Source: Paramecium sonneborni (lineage: Eukaryota > Ciliophora > Oligohymenophorea > Peniculida > Parameciidae). Taken from it: DNA of 64,000 bases. Each line of letters begins with the position of its first letter. The stretch's first letter is position 1. Location of the stretch: the NCBI GenBank assembly GCA_905182985.1, contig CAJJDN010000100.1, positions 11,533 through 75,532 of the forward strand, written 5' to 3'. Under the pieces are notes generated by a model that did no database searches, was not told the origin of the DNA, and saw only the letters and a list, made by a program, of their open reading frames with translations. Positions 11,506 to 23,508 of this stretch are shown piece after piece. The position numbers and the translations under genes are program-made.

Positions 11506-14500
11506 TCAATACGCAATAAAAATCATTTTATTCGGCAAGGCTTTTTATTCTTATCCATGACTATAATTTATTTATAACGATTGATTTTTTGGCTTATTTA
11601 TGAATTTCTATTTTAATACAATGCAGGACTTGTATAAAATCATCACTAATTCTATAATTATGGCTTTAGACAATATGATTGCTTAGATCCATCCTAAAAA
11701 TATCTTTTAAGTTTCATTAAAATATTAATTAAACTCTTCTATGTACATGAATGAACTCAGCATATATATAAATACTGATGCCTCAACAGCCATTTAAATA
11801 ATATATTTATATTTTATTAGGATGCAACGATAATTAAATATTAAATTAATCTGAAAAATATTTGTTAAAAGGAGCAATCCTAATTAAAGCATCTAGGAAC
11901 TTTATACATATATCAGGAAAAATAAAAATAAGAATTATCTAATAAAGTTAAAAATTTCATAACTTTTCTGTTTGTATATTTTAAATTTATCATTTTTATC
12001 ATTAAAATTGTTAAATATAACAATAAAATATAAAAAAAGAATTATGCCTGCTATTATAATCTGAATAATATCTAAGTAATTATTAGTTTAAATATTTCTT
12101 GTATATAATAATATTTTAAATACCATATCCCAACCATTTAATAATAAGGCTTTTTATAATCCTTAAAAAGATATCAATTTTTTTAATTGAATCATACTCA
12201 AACAATTATCATATAATAGTTTACTAAATTTAACAATAAAAGTAGGACTTATAAATTTATATAACGATGACATACACTAAAAGTATCTAGAGCAAAATAT
12301 CCAATTATAAATTACTTTTTTAATCCATTTGAAAATTAAAATAAGAAGTAAAAAAATTACACATTAAATTATTTGAGATGAAAGATTTACTATCAAATTA
12401 GAATTTTATTTAATTATTTTTCCTTCAGAATATTCTTAGTCTGTTTAAATATTAATAAACTTAAAGATCAATCGAAAATGAATAAACTCCAGTAAAGGTT
12501 CTATAGATATCATATCATTAATAGAAAAGTATATTTCTAAATTTAATGGAATTTTAAGATTTATGTATCTTAAGTATTATTAGTATTATAAAATGGCCAA
12601 AACTTCAACAAATAGATCCCCAGTTCCAAATAATAAACTTAATGCAGTTATTGAAGCTAAAATATATAAAAGATATATATTGGTATTTTTTAATTTAAAT
12701 GAATAATCAACTTGTAATTCATTTAGATATCTTGGATAATCTAATGTTATGGATTTTGAATAGTCAACTAAGATAGCATCATCTATATTAGCAACAGATT
12801 GATTTAATGAGATTGTCAAGGTAGGTCTAAAATCAATTAATTAGAATATTTCTATTTCTAAAACATACTCTCCAAAAATAAAATAAGATCCTACATCCTA
12901 AATTATGTAAAGACTGCTATTCCAATTTTAATTGTCTATATCAATTAATTTTAGATTAATAGATTTTGATAATAGATAAGTAGTATAAACTTTTACTTAT
13001 TAATTAAATTAAATGCTTATGTATTATTTATTTTGAGTCATATTAAGATAATTAATTACTAAATGGGGAGGTTTGACAAATATGCATTAGCTTGGAGAAT
13101 CTTTTATTATTGAATTACATATCCAATTTTATTCAATTAAGCAATTAATGCAACCATCAACTGCTTAATTATTTCCATCATCACATTCCTCTTATTCCTA
13201 CACTAATCCGTCTCCACAAATTGCTTATAATTTACATTGATTTGAATCTTACAATTAATATTGACTTTTACACTCTCTACAAATACCTTGATAACAATCA
13301 TAACAATTTTCTGGACAAGAATACTTGCAATCAAAACAACCATCAAATATAATATTATTTCCATCATCACATTCCTCTTCTATAGTGATAATTTAATCTC
13401 CACAAATAGAATAACAACTTTAATTAATAAACTCATATCCATCATGACATTTCAATCTGCATAATCCTTTATCGCAAATAATGCAACTATCATAAGATTA
13501 TAAATTTCTATCCTCATCATCATTTGATTTTAGATCACCACAATAAGGGTAACATACATTATTTAAAATTAAAAATCCTTCTTAGCATTCTAAACAACTT
13601 GAAAGATAACTTTATTTACAATAAGGAATTGATATATATCTACAATTCTAACAACCACTCTAATCTTCATTACTATTTATATCACATTATTCAATTGAGT
13701 AAGGAATCACAATGCCATCTCCACATAATGGATCACAATTATTATTTACATTAAGAACAAAACCATCTTGGCATTGTTTACAAATACCAAACATACAAGT
13801 TTTACAAGAATCAATACATTAATATTTGCATTAAAAACAACCATCATTATATATTAAATTTCCATCATCACATTCTTCATCTCCTTATATAATCCTATCC
13901 CCACAGATAGGAATACAATTCTATTGATATTCATCTTAAATCCAACCATATCTGCAATTTAAACATGCATCGCCAATTTAGTCTTAACAACCTTCATTAA
14001 GACTTAAAAATGTTATTTCAGGCTAAGTGTAATATATTTCAAAATCTCTTATCCAAATGTAATTATTAGAAGAGACATTTTTTATTTTCAGATTCAAAAT
14101 TGAATTAGGGTAATTTTTCAATAAAATTTCAACAAAATATACATTCCCTTAAATTATCAATTTGTCAAAAATATAGTCGCAAGATATAGGATTTGAAGAT
14201 CCCTTAAAAAACCTTATTAATATATCTTAATGAGGAGGTAGTTAAGTCGAATAAGAAATTTCTTAGAATTTCAAATATTCGCAACCTCCACAAAATTAGG
14301 TAGTAATATCTAAAATATTAGGAGTAATTGTCCATCCATCAGGAAAACCGATCTCTTTTTAATTAAATGCATATTAATGCAGATTCCATTTTATACAACT
14401 ATTTGGATAATTGCAAATACATGCAATACATTCTTCTTAACATTTCAGGATACTTAATTACAACCTTATCATTCCTCCATAAGGTTATTTTATTTTTATC

Positions 14501-14958
14501 CAACCTGATCTTCTGTTATGAGAATGAATAAAAGAAATAGATGATGTAGATATTGTTCCACAAGTGTTTAAATTTGCATTTTAATACCTTGTTTATTTAT
14601 ATTATATTGGTTCATCATCTAGAAAGATTTAAACATTATCATCTGAATTAAGACTTTTTAAATTAAAAATAATCATTACATTACAAAATCTGCTTCCACT
14701 TTAATTGCAGAATGGGATTCTAGATTTAAAAATAATCTGCTCTAATTATATATTTTTATCTTACTATAATTAAAAACTCAATTAACTCGGCCCCAAAATA
14801 ATTAATCCCTTCACAAGTATTGAAATCAACATTTATATCAAATTACCATTCTAATTAATAATTTACTCGAACATACCATCTGGTTTTTCATAATTTGCAT
14901 CAAAAACATATATCATATTTTGATAACTCATCTGCACTAATGCTATAAATACAATCAT
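11506..14958 (-). CDS. cysteine-rich DUF4215-type membrane protein
   Basis: The minus-strand frame from ATG 14958 to TGA 11506 is fully open (1151 codons). The central part carries repeats of the type CGD-G-x-EECDDGN-x-DGC-x-C, for example GDEECDDGN, EEECDDGNN and QEECDDGNN. These are the DUF4215 / Myxococcus cysteine-rich motif, common in extracellular ciliate proteins. The C-terminal third has several membrane segments (YLLYILASITALSLLF, VIFLLLILIFKWI, IIIAGIILFLYFIVIF). It is probably a surface protein. The first 60 codons are uncertain. A 26-nt GTA...TAG intron candidate at 14851-14876 would create a better N-terminal frame (DEWQFDINVDFNTCEG), but that frame then needs one base fewer in the CCCC run at 14791-14794. 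So either the intron is retained or there is a one-base error or mutation. Confidence 0.8.
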
Positions 14959-16269
14959 TCTTATTAATCAAATATTTAATAAATAACAGTATTTAAAAAA
15001 TGCTTATATATATGAAAGAATTATTGGAATTAAAATTTAATATTTGGTGAAAAATGATCATCAAATAATTCAAGTAATTATATTTAATATATTATATCAT
15101 GCTCCGTCTGGTAAAAAGTTTAAAAATCATGTATTGAGAAAACAAATAATAGTAATTATTAAACTCATATCTATGGATAATTCTTAAAATTTTCGTTTGA
15201 ATTGTGAAATACCCATATATAATTTTTGGATTTAATTTACATCAATTATTCTTCACATCATTTGAATTATTGAACTTTTTTCTTGAGTAGGAATCTCCAA
15301 AATTTTAATTTCTTTTTACTGAAATTTCTTTTATTGATTAATTTTTACACTAACTTTTTTTAATTAAAATTATTATTTTTACTGATTCAAATTAGACGGT
15401 GATTAAATTCTCGATCACAATTAAAATATTAATTTTATTACAATAATAAATTATTTCAACAGATGATAACAAGAAATGCTCTATCTATGTTACTTATATA
15501 AATTTACTTCTGTAAAGAAGTTTTACTTATATTTTTATTTAAATTTTTCATGATTATCTTAATTTAAAGTATTTAATCCATTTAAACTATTGTTGGCAAA
15601 ATGCGCAAAACCCATATTTTTCTATTGTTTAAGTTTATGAAAAATATTTGCTATTAAAATAATACATTCTAAAATTGGAAAAGGATATTATTATAGTAAT
15701 TTCTTCTCTTAACAAAAACAAAATATTTGAATAATCTAATAAAATGATTATATAATTTAATGTATAATTAAGTTTGTGGATTCTCAAGTTTAACAGTTAA
15801 AATTGTAGAATTATGAGTGTATATATGTAAATTTTAGTAATCATAATTTAATATAATTTTTTTTAGATTTAAAAAATATTTATAAAAAAATATACCTATT
15901 TTATTATTAATATAAATGAGACTTCCGTAATTCTCTTTAACAATGAAAAGGTGTTAAATTCGACATACCAAAAAATACAATAGAGTAAATGATATAGGAA
16001 TAATATTAGCATATAGAGTTAATTATAACAATCCAGATGTATAAAAATGAAATTTAACTTTTTTAAAGTTTGTTTCATATATGAAATATAATTTAATTTA
16101 AATTCTAATAAATTAATAAATAATTTAATTTAAGTTAAATATATGTTAATTAAGATTAGTTTTAAATAATTTATAGCAATACATTTCTTGTAAAAAATTC
16201 ATTGCATATATTTGATACTTTCTTAATATATTGATTTTAAATTTACGCTACCAAAGTTTTTTTTGGTTT
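14959..16269. other. intergenic, one short remnant
   Basis: Mostly AT-rich sequence without genes. On the minus strand at about 15253-15400 a frame containing KEIKILEIPTQEKSSIIQMM, ended by TGA, looks like a gene scrap, but it is too short to name. Nothing else could be supported. Confidence 0.35.
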
Positions 16270-17040
16270 TAGATTATTACTTAATAGATCTCTAACTTTG
16301 TTCCCAATAATAAATTAGAACCAGGAATATCATTTTTATATGGAATAATTAAAGCTCCTCCTTCTGCACTTAAGAAAGAAGTATTGCTTCAAAATTATAG
16401 GTTGTGATTTTTTGTCAAGAAATCCATAGTTCTAAACCAATGATCTCAATCTTCTATACAGATTAATCATTTTCTAGGACAGCACATCATAGCTTTGTTA
16501 CATCTAATTTTTTATCAAATACGAAAACCAAGTCTAAAATTCAACCTCAACTTGTATGTGAAGATTATTCACCTCCATATATATTTATTGCTGAACATTT
16601 TTATAATTCAAAAGGTTAAGCTAATTGTAATGTGTATTTATCCATACCCACCCATATAACTTAAAGTAAAGGATGAAAGTAAATGCTAAGTTTTGACTGA
16701 TTTTGAATGCTTCTCTAAGTTTCAGAAGAACTTCTAAAACTTCTTTTTTATACTGTTAAGAAGCTTTATCAGATGCAAGGTAAATAGCCCTGCTTAATTC
16801 AGTAACAAAAAAGAAATTATGGTAAATACTCCAAACAATACTTTAAAATAATAACCTTGGCTTTAATCATAAAAACTTTTCCAAATAGAAATGGATAGCT
16901 AAAATAATTTAAACCCTTCAAAATGGTCTTGAGATGTTTAGCAAAACCAAAAGTCTAGTAACCTTTTTAGATTCCACTTAACAGTAAAACCCAATTATGA
17001 TAGAATCTGTGAACATAAATTATATATTCATTCATCTGAC
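16270..17040 (-). pseudogene. degraded gene, several frames, family unknown
   Basis: Reading the minus strand from high to low coordinates, successive protein-like pieces appear in changing frames: GYQTFGFAKHLKTILKGL, then TELSRAIYLASDKASQQY continuing into KEVLEVLLKLREAFKISQNL, then LDLVFVFDKKLDVTKL, SVQKIEIIGLELWIS, and finally AEGGALIIPYKNDIPG. TGA codons and frame changes interrupt them. The order and composition point to one broken gene of at least 230 codons. No family could be assigned. The plus strand also has open frames here, but they are less protein-like. Confidence 0.42.
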
Positions 17041-17464
17041 TTTGTATAATTAATAAGTAAAAGTTTCCTTTAACAATTAATTCAATACAAATTTGTGAAT
17101 TAACAGATATATTCATAAAATATTTAAGACTGACTTTATTAAAACCATAGGAAAGCTATTATAATTTTTAATTAATGCTTACCGCTTATAAATATTTAAG
17201 ACCAAATATCCATAATTAGCTTAGTTTTTTTTGTTGTAAATCTTTTTTATAATCTTATCCAAGATTCTTTAAGAAATATTTTTTCTTTTTTTTCTATTTA
17301 ATTATTATCAACTCTTATTTATAAAATCAAATACTTAATCAAAAAATCAATCAATCATATCATCATGTATTTTCTGGTTATTGTAAATTTGTTTATTTTG
17401 TTACTCTCTCTCTTTGCATTTCAAAGAATTAAATAAAAGTCTAGATGAACTATTTAAATTTAGT

Positions 17465-17655
17465 TACCATCCTTTTAGGTTTTTTTTTATCCTGTATTAA
17501 CATACCATAAATTAATAGAATTATCTTTACTACCAGATGCTAATATAGTTCCATCAGGTGAAAAGCATATTGAGAAGACAGCACCATAAAGGCCATCGAT
17601 TAGGCTTTTTATTATCCTGTGATAACATCCCATAAATGGATAGAGTTATCTTAAA
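17465..17655 (-). pseudogene. WD40 repeat fragment
   Basis: The minus strand encodes one nearly perfect WD40 blade: VFSICFSPDGTILASGS followed by KDNSINLWYVNTG. It is preceded by the end of another blade (DNSIHLWDVITGQQK) in a different frame. The spacing is right for adjacent blades but a one-base change separates them. Nothing else of a propeller remains. Confidence 0.47.
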
Positions 17656-18192
17656 GGTTATTATTTTGACTAATAGTCATAGAGTAGTAATATAGAATCC
17701 AAAAGTTATTAAAAATAAATTCAACACAAATCATCGCAATTTTTTTTTCCATATTAATAATATTAAGCTAAATGGTTAATTTAATCTTTTAAAATTGGGT
17801 AATTATATTGTTTTTATTTTTTCTCCACATAAAGAAACGATTTAGTAGTAATTCATGCATTAAATTCACAATCTTAATAAATTAATTTAATGAAATTATG
17901 TTATAATAGTTGGGTTTAAATAAATTTGAAGTTAATATAAATTTAAATTATTTAAATATGAACGATAATTAAAATACTTTTTATAGCAAGTAAATAGATT
18001 TAAAGATTTATATTAAACATTCTATCTATAAAAAGAGGACATTTAGAATAAATTTCTAAATTCTTTTTAAATTTATATGTAATAACATATTCAATGATGA
18101 TAGATTTTTTAAAGGAGTAATTTCACAATTTTAAAATAGAAAAAAATAAATTTTGAATGTTTTATGAATTTAAAATTCGAATACTAAAAATC
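17656..18192. other. intergenic
   Basis: AT-rich spacer downstream of the minus-strand MORN-like gene. One minus frame is open for long because TGA is rare here, but its composition is not protein-like. Confidence 0.4.
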
Positions 18193-20435
18193 TCAATTAG
18201 AGTATTATTGTACTCCATTTTAAAAATTGATCTCTTGAAATAATTATTTATGTCTAAAATGAAAAAAACTTATACTGATTCCATTATTAATCTTGGACTA
18301 TCCATTTTCCATTTTTAATTCCATCTTCATATTTTCCTCCTCCACTTATATATGATAAATAAATAAACTACATTACAACTTCTTGAAATATGGTATCCCA
18401 TTATCCAATTTTAAATCCATTTAGATATTCTCCAGCACATAGAACTTAATAGTAACTTATTATTTCTTATATTAACATACTCAGCATATTTACAATCGAT
18501 ATCTACCCACTTGCCCTATCTTATACCTTAATTATAATCTCCTCCACCTCTATTAATCAAAATCAAAATATATACATCACTTTGTCATCAAACATAATAT
18601 CCCATCTACCTTGTTTCCAACCATTAGAATACTCACCTTAATAAATAACCTAAATTCGACTAATAAAATAAAGTAAATTTTATACTAAGAAAAGTTTTAA
18701 TGTGCGTCCTTCCAAAAGCCTTGTTTCATTCCATTTTAATCATAATTTCCTCCTCCACTAATCAATTTATATATAATATATACATTAATCTATCCTAATA
18801 ATATATTTTCCATTCCCCTTATCTTATCCCTTTTTCATATAGTCCAGCATAAAATACCTAAAATTCTCTATAATATTGTTTTTTAAATATATTAATATAT
18901 TACAGTTGAAAATTTGGTGATAATTCTTTCCATTAACCTACTTTCTTCCCTTCATCATTGTACATTCCTCCTCCTCTTTTAATTTTATTAAAACTCATAC
19001 ATTTTCTTTTTAGTTTATTATATTATCCATTAACCAAACTTCTTACCATTATTATACTGTCCGAATGATAAAACTCTACAACTCCTAATAATGATTAAAT
19101 TCTAATAATTACGGATTGAAAAACTTATGTAATACAACCCATTATCCAACTTTTAATCCATTATCATCATATCTACCCAATATTCTAAAGTAAATTAAAC
19201 TTAAATACATTTTCTTTTTTTTGTTGTATATTGCTTACCAACAACCACTTTTTCTTCCTGAATTATATTAACCTTAAAAGCTCAGATAATTTAAACTAAA
19301 TTAAATTATATTATTAAATACCCCAAATAATTTTCAACAATATCTTCCCAATATCCATTTTTTTATCCCTTCTCATCATAATTTCCTCCTCCTCTATAAA
19401 TGTTATAAATAATCATAAAAAATTACATCGTCAATTTCTCACTTATTGCTTTCCATCTCCCATACTTTCTACCTTCCTTGTATTATCCTATTAAATAAGC
19501 TTTTGAGAATCTTTATAAAATATTCTATTACTTAGTATAATCTTGATACAAATCTATCCAATTGCCAATTTTAAGTCCATCATTTTGATAATTACCACCT
19601 GCATTTATCAATTAATTCTCCAAACTTACATTCCATTTTCCAATTTTTTTTCCATTTTGTCCATAACTTCCTTACCATTTTAAATCCTTGATTTAATCAA
19701 GTTGAGTCAGAATCTGAGAATTGTCTTTCAAATAATCTATTCTATCACTAATTATATTCTGAATTAATAATACTTTCTAATTATCTCTCCATCATTAACG
19801 TATTAGATTTAACCTATTTTTAAAATAACTCCAAAATTTATTCTAAATTATCTATATAATTATATATATCTTCCTTCTTAAACCCAAAAATTGGTTTAAT
19901 AATTTAAATACATTTCCCCAGCCTTAATAATTTAAATTTAAGTATACAATTTCATTACTTCCATCTTTATTTTTATAATAGTAATTTCCATGTTTTAAAC
20001 CTACTAATGTTGGACCTATTAATATTTTTGATCTAAAGTACAATTACTTTTATTATACCCTTATTTTTCTTCAAATGTTCCTTACAATATTGTCCATATT
20101 TTCTCCTTTTATTTTATTTATTAGTTCATCTCAAATTCTAATTAATTTTTTCTTTCAAGGATTATTTATAAGCAAGTTTCCTTCATTTACTCCCATAAAT
20201 AAATTTTATGCTAACTATTAGGTATAGAATTATTTATATCATGCTATTATTTTTAAACATAGTCCTCTTTTTCTATTAAATCTAATAACATTAAGACAGG
20301 ATATCTTATTTAATCAATGTTACACTTAAACTCATTTTCAATTTATTCAAACACAACCTAAAAATAATTCATTATTTAGTGTAAAATAGTCGAATCCTGT
20401 TAGCAAAAAGAAAAACCTGGTTTATATATTTCCAT
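18193..20435 (-). CDS. MORN-like repeat protein with about fifteen short introns
   Basis: The minus-strand model runs from ATG 20435 to TGA 18193. Fifteen introns of 22-37 nt (428 nt in all; first 20016-20047, last 18254-18275) leave exactly 605 codons (604 aa). The N-terminal ~200 residues are charged and partly coiled-coil-like (IYNYIDNLEQILELF, LKDNSQILTQL). Then come repeat modules such as GSYGQNGKKIGKW, GGNYDEKGQKNGYWEDI, GGGMYNDEGKKVGQWKEL and GEYLNGFKIGQWDTIF. It is a diverged relative of the gene at 8814. Most modules carry two introns, one before the GGG and one in the middle, where the 8814 gene has one. Intron 3 (37 nt) and four AAG acceptors are atypical; an alternative is a one-base frameshift near 19730. 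Function unknown; no membrane segment. Confidence 0.78.
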
Positions 20436-21422
20436 TTTATTAAGATTTTAATGAATTTAATATAAAAACATGAACAATAAAATTTCTTTTATAAATTTAA
20501 CAAAGAAATTTTTATAAATATTTAAAAAAATAAAAAATATATCTTCATTTGAGAAAAAGTATATTAAAAAAATAAGTCCAAATATTAATCTATTTCTGTG
20601 TTGTGGGATATTTTTAATGAAAAAATTATACTCTATTCGCTATCAATAAAAATATTTACTGTTTAGGAATTATTTTTTGTATTAATGTAATCAGTTACAT
20701 TTTAATATTTATTTTTAGTGATTTATAAATTCCATCTAGTGAAATTAATAAAGCCAAGTAATTTATTTACCAATTCAGGTTTATTCCTTTTATAAAATTA
20801 TGTATATCTTTTTTTGTTTATAATAGTAATTTGAAATTATTGAAATATTATTTAAATGAGTCAAATACAAATTAAAAGAACATTGAAAACAATTTTGATT
20901 TTTCTCCAAAATTATTGTTTCTTTTGAATCGATTTCTACAAGTTAATATAAAAAATTTATTTATTTAGTTTTATGAATTTTGATCAAATATCACTTTATT
21001 TGAAAAATCATAGTTTCCTCCTTTTTTTCCTAAATAATTATACTTAAATTATTTTGTTAACATTTCTTATAAATTTGTTAGCAAGAGAATATAAATTTGA
21101 ACTTTTGACCCAAGTATTTATTTTAATAAATATTCTAAAAATTATTAGTGTTAGTTAACAAATTATATATTGTTCATTCACATAACTTCAAAATGTAAAT
21201 ATATAAAAATTGTTGATGTTCAAATATTTTTTAAAGTAATAATCATTTTGTTTTTTATCTTCTTTACAGATTCTGTTTATTTATATAATGTTTTAATGCT
21301 TCATTGAATGAATATTTACTTTACTAAATTAAGTATAACTTTGCCAACACTCTTTAAATTTTACAAATATCTCTATTTAATTGAGAAATTTTAAATCATC
21401 AAATAAATAATTTAGATAAAAA
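20436..21422. other. intergenic, upstream of the minus-strand MORN-like gene
   Basis: Nearly 1 kb of AT-rich sequence. No coding-like frame, RNA gene or repeat was recognised. Confidence 0.45.
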
Positions 21423-21584
21423 ATGGCAAAATCCGCTTCTCAATAAATTAATACAATTAACTAGAGTAGCTTTAAGAATATTTCATCGAAGCTAGGAATT
21501 AGTATAATTTTGATAATCTATATAGTCATAATTCTTTGGATTAAGCTGAGCAATACTTAACTAAATCAAATAAAAAATTACTGA
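21423..21584 (+). CDS. possible small single-pass membrane protein
   Basis: ATG 21423 to TGA 21582 encodes 53 residues under the Gln code. The first half is polar and Ser/Gln-rich (MAKSASQQINTINQSSF), and one hydrophobic segment follows (LGISIILIIYIVIILWI). This layout fits a small tail-anchored protein, but short open frames with hydrophobic runs also arise by chance in AT-rich DNA. No homologue is recognised. Confidence 0.3.
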
Positions 21585-22000
21585 AATATGAAAGTTAAAT
21601 GTAACTGTATTTTTCAAAAAACTATCTTCTCTATATATTCCTGCTTAAATGACATTTGAATGACAATGAATTTGACTCACTACATCTTTATATAAATTGA
21701 AATAAATAAATATATAAAAATTTTGTACTACTATTTGGAATAAATTTTTTTTGATGGAAACTTTTTAAGTAAAGTTTTAATTTAAAATTTGTTATTCATG
21801 GAAATAAATCCAGTAATTTCCCCTCTTTTTATTTCTAATTCATTTAATAAATCTTAATATTATTAGGATTAATTAGACAAAAAATCTATTAGAAATAGAA
21901 AAGATGATTATTAAAACTTTTGAAACTGTAAGCAAACTCTGGAATTTTAAATAAATAAATAGATTCTGGTATTTTTTTGTTGTTGTCAAAATAGATTTAT

Positions 22001-22925
22001 TTGGAGATTATGATTTTAATATATTCCTTTGAGTTGAAAGAGTTACTGCTTAATATGATATTGCATAATCGTATATTCATTAATATCTCAATGATTCAAG
22101 GACAAGAAGAAATTGCTAGTACAGCTTTACTTGATTGTGCTGTTCGAGAACTTTGGATTATGTTATATAATATAAATTTTATGTAAAATTGGTTAACAGT
22201 CTTAATGTCATTTCCCTTCCTTAATCTTCGGTAGAAAGAAATTTGGTTGCTAGAGTTTATAACTTTAATGATGGTAATCTGACAATTTGTGCTTGCATCT
22301 TGTATTTAATTATTTATTAAAATAAGATGTTGTTTCTTGAAATGATTTGAAATATATATATATGTTTGGCGATCTTATTACAGAGGATTGGGATAGAAGA
22401 ACTAATGCTATCTATTTGAGAGTCTTTATTAAACCTGAATTATTATAACCAGGGTTCAATTTAGGTTCAAGATTCAAATCACCAGATCCTTCTCATTGAA
22501 AAGAAATTATCAAGATAATCTACTTAAACTTTTAGTATGCATCTAAATGCTGAAATTGGTTATTTAACATAATAATATTAAACTTTATTTATTTAGATGT
22601 CTAGGGAAGATTATGGATTTATGAATTAATCAACATTACTAAAATCAACAACTCCTGCTGAAATAAATTAAATGGATGTAACAGCTAAAGTTTTAGAAAA
22701 GACACCTGATTAGATTGCATGTTTCTTAGATACGAAAGAATGGATATTCTATTAGGTGAACATATAAGTACACTTGAAGATCTTAAACTAGGTTTAACTG
22801 GTGCATTAAATATTACTTATCTCCTAATTATAATTCGATAAAGTACCTGCAAGTTGGGAGAAATTTGCTTATTTCTCAATAAAAGGTTTGGCTGCTTGGT
22901 TCAATAATTTAATTAAGGTAGTTTC
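22001..22925 (+). pseudogene. dynein heavy chain C-terminal fragment
   Basis: Pieces of the dynein heavy chain C-terminus occur in the right order in shifting frames. SMIQGQEEIASTALLD with ELWIMLY and NFMQNWL matches the GQGQE...A..GHWV.LQN.HL..NWL region. VYNFNDGNLTICACIL matches the NDGDLTICA segment, and FGDLITEDWDRRTN the GGHITDDWDRR segment. LNAEIGYLT matches PNAEIGFLT. LLGEHISTLEDLKLGLTGAL and VPASWEKFAYFSIKGLAAW match the last conserved block before the C-terminus. At least four frame changes and several TGA codons separate them, more than short introns explain. No motor ATPase modules lie upstream, so this is a truncated, decayed copy of an axonemal or cytoplasmic dynein gene. Confidence 0.75.
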
Positions 22926-23508
22926 TATAATTATATATTTTTATCTTAATATAAAGTTAAAAGAAACTTTCAGTCAAAATTCAATTAATCTTTTTCAAAA
23001 GCAAAAATTGGTTTAGATATGATTGACAAATTCTCATACAATACTATTATATGTAATAGTATATATTAAAGAAATTTTAATTCTACATCTTCTCTCTATC
23101 AATATATAAATTCTATTATAAATAAGCAAGTATATTTCAATCTTATGAATCATTAATTTTTATGTTAAAATATAAAAAGACTTATCTTGTTAGCTATAGC
23201 ATGTAAAGAAAAGTGTGTGTTGTGCATTTTCCATAATTATATATTAAATAAGAGCTATTAAATATATTTCAAAAGAAATTTTAATCAAAGATATTTTCTC
23301 GTTAAATTTAATTAATTATTAATATTTATGAACTTAAGATAAATGCTTAATAGATTTAAATTAAACTTAGATTGATAAAGAATTGAAAATTTATTTTGGC
23401 GAGTGAGAATTATGAAATAAATATACTTTATATATATTATTTATATTCATAATTAAAAAAAAATTAGGATAAAAAGTATTAATAATTTAGTTTAAAAAAT
23501 ATTCTACT
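22926..23508. other. intergenic before the alpha-kinase gene
   Basis: AT-rich spacer with no coding-like frame beyond the dynein remnant. Includes the leader of the gene starting at 23509. Confidence 0.45.

Noticed and set aside
17656..18192. Long open minus frame continuing from the MORN-like gene
   Set aside because: It lacks the repeat motifs; a 22-nt intron at 18254-18275 gives a better ending at TGA 18193.
21423..21584. Upstream exon of the dynein fragment
   Set aside because: No dynein motif is present and more than 400 bp of non-coding sequence lies between.
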